Shown here: positions 7,701 through 12,682 of the stretch, in pieces
Numbering within the stretch: the first letter of the stretch is position 1
Layout: every line of letters starts with the position of its first letter
Origin: Parcubacteria group bacterium GW2011_GWD2_43_10
GTDB lineage: Bacteria; Patescibacteriota; Patescibacteriia; Veblenbacterales; UBA10138
Direction of reading: 5' to 3'
Assembly (NCBI GenBank): GCA_000995845.1
Contig: LCEZ01000031.1
Location: 1-12,682 of the forward strand
Length of the DNA: 12,682 nt
Program-made: the position numbers and the translations under genes
The notes under the pieces: model-generated
Told to the model about the DNA's origin: nothing
Database searches by the model: none
What the model saw: the letters and a program-made list of their open reading frames with translations, nothing else

Positions 7701-8920
7701 TCAGAGGTACGGGCAATAGCAAATCTCAAATTGCCAGCAATATACCCTTGATCAATTGCTTCCTGAATTGTTAGGGGCGAACCTTCGTCAGCTTTGCGCA
7801 AGGCCTGAGCAAACTTGGGTGTAATGGTGCAAGCATATTGAGGCGTATAAAAAGCCGGGTCTGGCGGGCAATTGGCTAAATCACTTATGACATCCACCGC
7901 CCCGGTAGCCCCAACCAGCTGCGGTGTGGAAATTGTGCTGTTAATTTGCGTGGCATATTCTATTCCGCCCAACCCCAAAAAACCAAACTGGGTGGAGTAA
8001 AGACGCGAGGGGCTGGAAACCGCCCCTTCTTGCAAGAAACGTTTAAGCAAACGAGAAGCTAAGGTATTAGTAAATACCCCTAGGGCATCGGCTACAATAT
8101 CGCCTGTAAATTCAGAAAAATCATCACCCGCAGCTTCTATGGCTGACCGTTGCAAATCCTGTACTGTTCCGGCTGGAGTTTTAATAAAACCTGTAATATC
8201 CTCGGTAATATCTTTCCAACCAGCGGTTCTGATCAAATCCAAAGCCGCCACTTGAGAGGCGGTGGCCCGATCTCTGATTAAATTCTCCTGCACCTGCAAG
8301 GCAATACCAAGATCATTTTGCCTGGGGTCAAAAACTACGCCAAAATTTTGCAGAAGATTGGGATCATTAACAAATGTTTCCCAATTTTTAATAGCCGTGG
8401 TTAATGAACAACGCGGTTGGCGCGGCTGAATTTCATTAAAAGCAGTAAAACCAATAACTAATTGGGCGGTGGGGCTGGAAGGCTGACAAATATTCAAATT
8501 AACATAGGTCTGCTGATTAGCCAGGGTATCCAAAAAATCTCCGGCGGCATCATCGGCTGCCCGCTGAATACTTTGACCAATAGTAAAATTGCTGAATAAT
8601 GGCTTTTGCCCTTGACCAGCTGAGGAAATCATCACGGCCGTATCGTAGGCTAAGCGAGTAGTAAAAGTACGCGCCGCATTTTTAAAAGCTACCGCTGCTC
8701 CATGCTGCCAAGCCCACTCGGCGGCATCGGCAATTTTATCAAAAATCGTAGAAGAAATTTGTGACGGGCCACCAATGATGTCTGCTGGCACAGGTAATAT
8801 TGCCTGGGCTGGACGTGGGGCTGATAAAAAAGTCACCAGAGCGACTGATACTAAACCAATAACATAAAGTTTTGATAAACTTCTGTTATTTTTCAGTTTT
8901 TCTGGTAACTTGATATCCAT
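4730..8920 (-). CDS. Giant cysteine-rich secreted protein, N-terminal half with signal peptide
   Basis: This 1,396-aa frame begins with a classical signal peptide: basic residues, a hydrophobic core at about 19-33, and an AQA cleavage motif ending at residue 40. Residues about 41-310 are helix-rich, cysteine-poor and unrecognised. The remainder is cysteine-rich, with at least six copies of C-x5-G-C-x2-[FYL] (for example CSATHVGCEEF and CPAAANGCREY) and one variant with Met for Gly. Residues about 1010-1155 form a jelly-roll, CBM-like module (YMLSFWVK, then VYFDNISF). A second such module begins near 1345 (NLVANPSFE, then GWSQ) but is cut off when the frame runs into a stop; its missing half is in the overlapping frame at 786-4772. 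The ATG at 8920 is 8 bp after the stop of the calcium-loop gene, indicating co-transcription, with no clear ribosome binding site. The likely role is a cell-surface or secreted adhesive structure, which is inference from the modules. Confidence 0.85.
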   Translation of the reverse strand: MDIKLPEKLKNNRSLSKLYVIGLVSVALVTFLSAPRPAQAILPVPADIIGGPSQISSTIFDKIADAAEWAWQHGAAVAFKNAARTFTTRLAYDTAVMISSAGQGQKPLFSNFTIGQSIQRAADDAAGDFLDTLANQQTYVNLNICQPSSPTAQLVIGFTAFNEIQPRQPRCSLTTAIKNWETFVNDPNLLQNFGVVFDPRQNDLGIALQVQENLIRDRATASQVAALDLIRTAGWKDITEDITGFIKTPAGTVQDLQRSAIEAAGDDFSEFTGDIVADALGVFTNTLASRLLKRFLQEGAVSSPSRLYSTQFGFLGLGGIEYATQINSTISTPQLVGATGAVDVISDLANCPPDPAFYTPQYACTITPKFAQALRKADEGSPLTIQEAIDQGYIAGNLRFAIARTSDDLRAPTNAWYLSDIRKLRLARIVPLGWEIAAEKYAGGSVSLQDVIGSKSDNYANGFNATGPDKICGTEDDPEDIGQYCGLIDPNWILRAPPAQCRTEAYGQQLEPSGPNRQKVCVDYQHCIAEKADGSCQAWGYCKREENIWRFSGKSCEFPEGSGVSPWATCQSFKDPSGKNASYLISSLNNYDDGVCSDAASCRWYSAARNLTPEGVDDVYLPNKDTLGTQNNINTVDFELSDQTAQPRFFLKNVDNRKCTTKEEGCTKFLQLSNINTATLEELNVIPVGASYAEQVEAVVDLVTDGAIYSSYDQLAASSQTTLRQAPQYLNCYDVNPNNRAPECANYLQLCAKNDVGCELYTPRDGSPAVPGIVTQDNICPGECNGFNTYQQTSSFFENYLNRDPVEAEPTYNFIPTTAKICSATHVGCEEFTNIEQNERKEYYSELRQCVRPEDELDNTYYTWVGSDLTGYQLKTWQLQAIEFNPGCQPTECYPVINPLGPPITTDGSGDCMTGNTSPSPDCKEFYVTNGPQVAVHYRLESKVVYSSASCNRYRATSVVVDDCERSGGTWESDNRCYYRAIPNQGKVCPAAANGCREYRGPTAGNVRYVFPVSTFGDVEPGVNADSSPLSGWEGGTNSTESSSAFGHSLKLYTPTTAASSTHDLTGLLTTGKQYMLSFWVKPDGAGGSIFAGILAGSSAVLFTPLTGYPINNEWQIVNLGPVEFTGDDKVAIKLIIGTGILGSTVYFDNISFREIQDTFYVRKNSWVTPASCVDDFLRCSAYNTRDRQTVYLTGFFKLCQAEVVGCRALIDTHNSSTPPELTVTAGDQEVVVPEDNVVYRVYDSKKSCSSQFAGCKRLGLPNFLPSGEISSWSDIYTVLNPDTFDPGINQGASPLCSSEQNMCQVFTDNAGVPHYFKEPGSKVCEYKIIDSTVGYEWYKQGTNQRCNLVANPSFEIYTPGDGDIDIFTGWSQINTPNYLTVACSTGVVMFYACPH
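4775..4799 (-). other. Frameshift junction within the giant gene
   Basis: The upstream frame reads through NTPNYL and ends in an unrelated tail at 4730. The downstream frame is closed by TAA at 4797-4799 and then reads SDSGLQYWGGNVLRL, which continues the jelly-roll module begun in the other frame. Joining them needs a -1 shift, or equivalently one extra base; an additional T in the short AAATT run on the minus strand (near 4786-4791) would join the frames smoothly. No canonical X-XXY-YYZ slippery heptamer fits. It may be an assembly or sequencing error, a genuine mutation, or an unusual recoding site. Confidence 0.75.
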
Positions 8921-8928
8921 AAAAATTT

Positions 8929-9657
8929 CTAGATACCCAGCTCTTGATAAATAATGGTTCTAAGGGTGGCATCATCAACTTGCTCTAGGGTTGCTGAATC
9001 AGCTCCACCATTTATTAAAAATTGTCTTAGTTCATCCCCGCTCATTTGTTTAATTAATTCTTTTTGTTCTGGTGTTAAATTAATACTACTATTTGAGTCT
9101 GATTGATCACTGGTATCGGTTGCACTAACTTCACCCGCGACCTCATTGTAGATTTGTAACAGCTTAATATCATCATACTTGGCAATTTCATCATCACTAA
9201 CTCCAGCTTGTCGCAATAATGCCCTAATATCTTCAGCTGTTGGTGTACCACCAATGCTTGATTCTGTTGCTGTCGGAGCAATAAACACTGGACCACAAGT
9301 AGTATCTGGAGCACAGTTTGGGTTATTACCACTATCCACTTCCATCTTATCGCTGTAACCATCAGAATCAGTGTCGGTCAAATATGGACTAGTGCCATAA
9401 AGATAAAGCTCATCATAATCAGTTAGGCCATCACTGTCTGAATCTTGTTGCTGCAAGGCAAGAATATTATCGCCTAATGCCAGAGTTTCGCTTTGATTAG
9501 TAACACTAGTGTTGGTGCTTAAACCCAGTGGTAAATAAATGGAAGATTTAAGCTGCCACCAACCAAAAATTAAAGCTAATAAAGCCACTACTCCCAAGGC
9601 AATCTGCGTTTGCTCTGGGCGATCAGTTATTCCTTTTAAACTCCTTAAAGAAAACAT
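8929..9657 (-). CDS. Membrane-anchored protein with thrombospondin type-3-like calcium loops and duplicated helical repeat
   Basis: The 242-aa product starts with a short basic segment and one membrane helix at about 18-34 (IALGVVALLALIFGWW), with no obvious signal-peptidase site, so it is probably an N-terminally anchored protein with its bulk outside the cell. Two D-x-D-x-D-G-x-x-D-x-x-E loops follow at 72-83 and 95-106, as in thrombospondin type-3 repeats, which bind calcium. A Cys pair (115, 121) is next. The C-terminus contains two similar units, 142-173 and 208-240, sharing D-[IL]-R-x2-L near the start and DD-x2-L then IY-x-E near the end. It is the first gene after a strong promoter, and the giant secreted protein follows 8 bp later, so the two are probably co-expressed and may act together at the cell surface. 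No enzyme function is suggested. Confidence 0.8.
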   Translation of the reverse strand: MFSLRSLKGITDRPEQTQIALGVVALLALIFGWWQLKSSIYLPLGLSTNTSVTNQSETLALGDNILALQQQDSDSDGLTDYDELYLYGTSPYLTDTDSDGYSDKMEVDSGNNPNCAPDTTCGPVFIAPTATESSIGGTPTAEDIRALLRQAGVSDDEIAKYDDIKLLQIYNEVAGEVSATDTSDQSDSNSSINLTPEQKELIKQMSGDELRQFLINGGADSATLEQVDDATLRTIIYQELGI

Positions 9658-9761
9658 CTCTGATTAATTTCAATCAAATCAATAAAAACTAAGCAAACGA
9701 ATATGTCTGGCGTTTGAACTGTATGCTTGATTTTAAGGTTTAATTCCAAAATAACGATTGT

Positions 9762-9790
9762 ATTATATCACGGATTGACCCAAAAGTCAA
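9762..9790 (-). promoter_or_regulatory. Strong sigma70-type promoter for the surface-protein unit
   Basis: On the minus strand there is a -35 TTGACT (9785-9790), exactly 17 bp, then -10 TATAAT (9762-9767). It lies in the 225-bp gap after rsmA, and transcription would start near 9755, leaving a leader of about 100 nt before the ATG at 9657. The leader shows only weak structure: CAAACG (9694-9699) can pair with CGTTTG (9711-9716), and a 5-bp AT stem lies just before the start codon. No good Shine-Dalgarno sequence or recognisable riboswitch is visible. I see no clear GC-rich terminator for rsmA in the rest of the gap. Confidence 0.85.
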
Positions 9791-9882
9791 AGTTAAAATA
9801 TGCCTTAATAATTCCAAACTTACCTGAATTCTAACAATCTAATAATAAACAATAACGAGAGAAAATTAATGAGATTAACACC

Positions 9883-10770
9883 TTAAATTTTACCAGCCAA
9901 TAATCTAGCTAGTAATACCCACTGACGAATTGAAAGTTCTTGCGCCCGGGCTTTAATGCCAATGTTGGCTTGGGTAAAAATTTCAATTAACTGTTCTTTT
10001 GCCAAGGGCAGGACGGCTAGTAAATTATTAATTAACACTTTGCGACGGGCAGAAAAACCGATGCGAGCTAGGCGCCAAATTAAATCTGGAGACTGGTAAT
10101 CTATAATGTCGGAATAATCTTTGGGTGAAAATAAATCTAATCTAACCAAACTAGACTGAACACGTGGCGGTGGCCAAAAAGCCTGAGGCGGTATGTGACG
10201 AATAATTTTTATCTGACTTTTAAGCTGGCAGCTTAAAGATAATAAACTCATCTTACCTGGTTTAGCCGCCAAACGTTCAGCCACTTCCCGCTGTAATAAT
10301 AGAGTTAAAGATTGCGGTGTAAAATCTCCCCACAAGAATCTTTCTAAAAAAGCACCGGAGATTTCATAAGGCAGATTGGCTACAATCTGCCAATCAGAAC
10401 TTTTATCTACCATTAACTCGCTTTTTAATTGATTACTAGAAACTTTTAAAACATCATCGGCAATTATTTTTAATTTTTCACTACCCATACCTACTTTCTG
10501 CAAGGCGACCACTAATTTTTTATCAAGCTCCACCACTACTACTCTTTGAGCCCGAGCCAAGAGCTCAAGTGTCAGCACACCCAGCCCACCGCCAACTTCT
10601 AAAACGTTTGCATTATTTTTAACATCGGCTGCTGTTAAAATATCTTGCAAAACTTTTTTATCAACTAAAAAATGCTGGCCCAAACGCTGACCAGCGGCTA
10701 AATGATATTTAGCTAAAGATAATTTTGTCCAAGTCCGCAGATCAGCCGGTAAATTAGAACCAGCGATCAT
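9883..10770 (-). CDS. rsmA: 16S rRNA (adenine1518/1519-N6)-dimethyltransferase RsmA/KsgA
   Basis: RsmA dimethylates two adjacent adenines in the 3' terminal hairpin of 16S rRNA late in small-subunit assembly, using S-adenosylmethionine. The family motifs are in order (numbered from the ATG at 10770): LGQHFLVD (30-37), the SAM-binding VLEVGGGLGVLT (56-67), the acidic VVELD (79-83), ADDVL (104-108) and the catalytic NLPY (132-135). A C-terminal helical domain follows, with PPQAFWPPPRVQSSLV near its beginning. I chose the start at 10770 because its ATG overlaps the TGA of the membrane-protein gene as ATGA, giving a 295-aa protein of normal length. An in-frame ATG at 10824 would add 18 unconserved residues and a 58-bp overlap. 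The catalytic motifs are intact. It is the last gene of the leuS-tsaC run. Confidence 0.95.
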   Translation of the reverse strand: MIAGSNLPADLRTWTKLSLAKYHLAAGQRLGQHFLVDKKVLQDILTAADVKNNANVLEVGGGLGVLTLELLARAQRVVVVELDKKLVVALQKVGMGSEKLKIIADDVLKVSSNQLKSELMVDKSSDWQIVANLPYEISGAFLERFLWGDFTPQSLTLLLQREVAERLAAKPGKMSLLSLSCQLKSQIKIIRHIPPQAFWPPPRVQSSLVRLDLFSPKDYSDIIDYQSPDLIWRLARIGFSARRKVLINNLLAVLPLAKEQLIEIFTQANIGIKARAQELSIRQWVLLARLLAGKI

Positions 10771-11936
10771 ATGGTCATATAAAGCAAGGTCATAGCCGCC
10801 GCCACTATCCAGGTGACCGACCAAACAGCTGACATTGATCCTAACTGACTAAAAGCAAAAAGTAATATAACTGCCGCTACTATTTTACCTAAAACCAAGG
10901 CCATTTCAAAAGAAATTACCGTGTCCATTACTGAACGTGTCTTGGCTTTTTCATAAAGCAAGGTGTGTAAAGGAACTTGCACAATATTTTTGGTTAATCT
11001 TGAAGTTGAATCAATTATAAAAACTCCAAACGGAGATCGTGTAGTCAGGCGCACTAACCAAGCAAACATATAGAATAGGGTTGAAAATCTCAAAACTGAG
11101 TGAATATTTTTAGTATCACTTAGCTTACCAACATAAAGAGTTGCTAAAACCATAATCAAAGTTGACCCGGCAACAAGTGCACCTATTTCTACATAATTAT
11201 TAATAACGGTGGCAATAAAAACCGGCCATAAAACCAATAAAATTAATTCCTCACCAAAACCTAAATAGCCAATCAAGCTACGCCAATTTTCCTTGGCAAA
11301 CAATCTTTTATAAGCATCCAGATATGGAAAATTTCTCGGCTTAAATTCTTCACGGGTTCTTAAAAGCGGCCAATTAGAAACTAAAATTAACAAGCAGCCA
11401 ACCGCAAACATCATGAGCCATGAGCCATAAGCAATCAAAGCTCCACCAAGTAACGGCCCAATTACATAAACGGCTGACAATGTGATATGCAAAGTACTAA
11501 CTTCTTTGCCTTCTTCGGCGGCATCAGAATAACGGGCAAAATCAGCATGAAAAGCCGGCCAATAAAACATTTTTTGCAAAGTATATAAGAATACAGCTGG
11601 TATTGCCCACCACCAAGCTATAGCTACTAAATATAAACAAATATAATAAGCAATTTGGAAAACCGTTGACAAGGCTATAGAAATTTCAAAGCCAGTTGTC
11701 GTGGCAAACTTGGCACCCAAAGGCAATGCCAAAAAATAAGCAACATAAATTGCCAAGAAAAACCACAGAATAGCTTCAACTGAAAAACCTTGTTGCCATA
11801 AATAAATTGGCTCAAAAAGCAGTAGCATAGCCAGAGCCATGTTCTGCAAAACCGTTGCCCAATATAATTCACGCACCTGCCGCGATAAATTGTGTGGCAA
11901 TAGTTGCCCTAAGGTGTTTGCAAAATGCCAATTCAT
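10767..11936 (-). CDS. MFS-like multi-pass membrane transporter
   Basis: A 389-aa, strongly hydrophobic protein with about 12 predicted membrane helices in two halves joined by a charged central loop (about 195-220, rich in Arg, Lys and Glu). The segments PLGAKFATTTG, after helix 2, and YVGKLSDTKN, at the equivalent place in the second half, fit the repeated loop 2-3 and 8-9 signature of the major facilitator superfamily. No substrate-specific residues are recognisable, so the cargo is unknown. The gene starts 5 bp after the tsaC stop and ends in an ATGA overlap with rsmA, implying co-transcription and translational coupling. It may simply be a passenger in a translation-related operon. Confidence 0.75.
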   Translation of the reverse strand: MNWHFANTLGQLLPHNLSRQVRELYWATVLQNMALAMLLLFEPIYLWQQGFSVEAILWFFLAIYVAYFLALPLGAKFATTTGFEISIALSTVFQIAYYICLYLVAIAWWWAIPAVFLYTLQKMFYWPAFHADFARYSDAAEEGKEVSTLHITLSAVYVIGPLLGGALIAYGSWLMMFAVGCLLILVSNWPLLRTREEFKPRNFPYLDAYKRLFAKENWRSLIGYLGFGEELILLVLWPVFIATVINNYVEIGALVAGSTLIMVLATLYVGKLSDTKNIHSVLRFSTLFYMFAWLVRLTTRSPFGVFIIDSTSRLTKNIVQVPLHTLLYEKAKTRSVMDTVISFEMALVLGKIVAAVILLFAFSQLGSMSAVWSVTWIVAAAMTLLYMTI

Positions 11937-11941
11937 AATAT

Positions 11942-12562
11942 TTAGCTTACCATATCTTTAATTTGCCGGCGGGAAATAGCCCCTGGGCGTATAACTTCAA
12001 CTTTATTATTTTTAACTTTAACTACAGTTGAAGTAGCCTGGCGTGGCAGACGCCCACCCTTAACTAAATACTTTAATCCCCTCTTAATTAATGATTTTTT
12101 TACTGCTGACGCTGAATAAGAAGCTGGCTGGCCAGATAAATTAGCTGAGGTGGCGGTTAGCGGATTACCGTATACTGAAATTAATTCTCGTAACCACTTA
12201 TCTCCTGGCACTCGCACACCAACTAGCCTGCCTGGACCAATAATATTTTTGAAAAATTTATATTTAGGTTTGAGTAATAAAGTCAAAGGCCCAGGCCAAA
12301 ATTTTTTAACAAGTCGCAGTTCAGTTGGCGTTATTATAAAAAAACGCCTGACCATTTTTAGATCAGCCGCTAACAAAGCAATTGGTTTATTTGGTTGACG
12401 CCCCTTCAAGCCTACTATTTTAGCCACAGCTTTAGCATTAGTACCATCAGCCGCTAAGCCATAAGCGGTTTCAGTAGGTAGAGCAACAATCTCTCCTTTT
12501 TTTATTAACTGACAAATTGGCGAAAGCTGATGGCGGCTCTTAATAAATTCAATTAAAACCAT
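11942..12562 (-). CDS. tsaC: L-threonylcarbamoyladenylate synthase (TsaC/Sua5/YrdC family)
   Basis: This enzyme makes threonylcarbamoyl-AMP from threonine, bicarbonate and ATP, the first step of the t6A modification at position 37 of ANN-decoding tRNAs. From the ATG at 12562 the protein is 206 aa, a single YrdC domain without the extra C-terminal Sua5 domain. Visible motifs are LPTETAYGL (28-36), KGRQPNKP (53-60), PGPLTLLL (90-97), VGVRVPG (114-120) and TATSANLSG (136-144), which line the nucleotide and threonine pocket. An in-frame TTG at 12577 would add five residues and overlap the leuS stop; I prefer the ATG, which begins 7 bp after that stop. Neither start has a clear ribosome binding site. 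Confidence 0.93.
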   Translation of the reverse strand: MVLIEFIKSRHQLSPICQLIKKGEIVALPTETAYGLAADGTNAKAVAKIVGLKGRQPNKPIALLAADLKMVRRFFIITPTELRLVKKFWPGPLTLLLKPKYKFFKNIIGPGRLVGVRVPGDKWLRELISVYGNPLTATSANLSGQPASYSASAVKKSLIKRGLKYLVKGGRLPRQATSTVVKVKNNKVEVIRPGAISRRQIKDMVS

Positions 12563-12569
12563 GATAAAT

Positions 12570-12682
12570 TTAGGCAACGAAATTTATTAGTTTTCCCGCC
12601 ACGTAAATGGTACGCTTGATAGTTTTACCAGCCAAATGACGACTGACATCAATATTTGCCTGGGCAATTTTTATAGCTTCAG
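12570..12682 (-). CDS. leuS: Leucyl-tRNA synthetase, C-terminal fragment
   Basis: Only the last 36 codons and the TAA stop are inside the window; the gene enters from the right edge. The sequence AGKTIKRTIYVAGKLINFVA closely follows the conserved C-terminal tail of bacterial LeuRS (typically GKTIKKVIYVPGKLVNIVV), which contacts the tRNA elbow. It has no recognisable frame disruption. Because the fragment is short, the call rests on this tail alone, though the match is characteristic. Confidence 0.85.
   Translation of the reverse strand, partial: EAIKIAQANIDVSRHLAGKTIKRTIYVAGKLINFVA

Noticed and set aside
9340..9445. Dockerin domain in the calcium-loop protein
   Set aside because: The loops follow the D-x-D-x-D-G-x-x-D-x-x-E pattern of thrombospondin type-3 repeats and lack the helix pairs typical of dockerins. 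No cohesin is seen nearby.
9658..9882. Small RNA or riboswitch in the gap between rsmA and the surface unit
   Set aside because: Only weak AT-rich hairpins are visible in the leader, with no conserved aptamer-like architecture I can recognise.
10771..10824. Upstream ATG of rsmA giving a 313-aa protein
   Set aside because: The extra 18 residues (MVGHLDSGGG and on) are unlike the family and overlap the coding end of the membrane protein. The ATGA start is more plausible.
12150..12398. Plus-strand open frame opposite tsaC, and similar long frames opposite the giant gene
   Set aside because: They are antisense shadows of well-supported genes, with no recognisable domains or start signals.

Overview
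The window looks like a chromosomal fragment from a Candidate Phyla Radiation bacterium (Candidatus Patescibacteria, Parcubacteria-like). This is inferred from its low-to-moderate GC, tightly packed or overlapping genes that lack clear Shine-Dalgarno sequences, and a very large cysteine-rich secreted protein of the kind I associate with these genomes. No 16S gene or other marker settles the lineage. Every gene I can support lies on the minus strand, so transcription runs from high to low coordinates. I found no tRNA, rRNA, CRISPR array or recognisable transposase.

Right part (12682 to 9883): a compact run of the 3' end of leuS, a TsaC/Sua5-type threonylcarbamoyl-AMP synthase, a 12-helix MFS-like membrane protein, and rsmA (ksgA). 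Gaps are only a few bases, and rsmA starts inside an ATGA overlap with the membrane-protein stop. Three of the four genes serve translation: tRNA charging, the t6A tRNA modification, and 16S rRNA dimethylation.

Middle part (9882 to 786): a 225-bp gap carries a strong sigma70-type promoter (TTGACT, 17 bp, TATAAT) firing leftward. It drives a two-gene surface or secretion unit. The first gene encodes a membrane-anchored protein with two thrombospondin type-3-like calcium loops and a duplicated C-terminal helical unit. The second, 8 bp on, is an enormous signal-peptide-bearing, cysteine-rich multidomain protein of about 2,700 residues. It is split into two overlapping reading frames by a one-base frame change near 4775-4799. 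The break lies inside one jelly-roll (carbohydrate-binding-like) module, and the same cysteine motif occurs on both sides, so the two frames almost certainly derive from one gene. The C-terminus has a PKD-like domain, a Gly-rich linker and a BACON-like Ig-fold domain. A perfect 15-bp hairpin terminator (725-763) ends the unit.

Left part (709 to 24): a single 187-aa PaaX-like protein (winged helix plus Cas2-fold domain) has its own promoter and is bracketed by two copies of a GTCCCA-SS-TGGGAC palindrome. The two 21-bp flanking copies are exact reverse complements. The upstream copy abuts the -35 box, and an extra half-site fills the spacer between -35 and -10. This suggests autorepression, or alternatively a small mobile or cassette-like unit. 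It is the most intriguing compact structure in the window.
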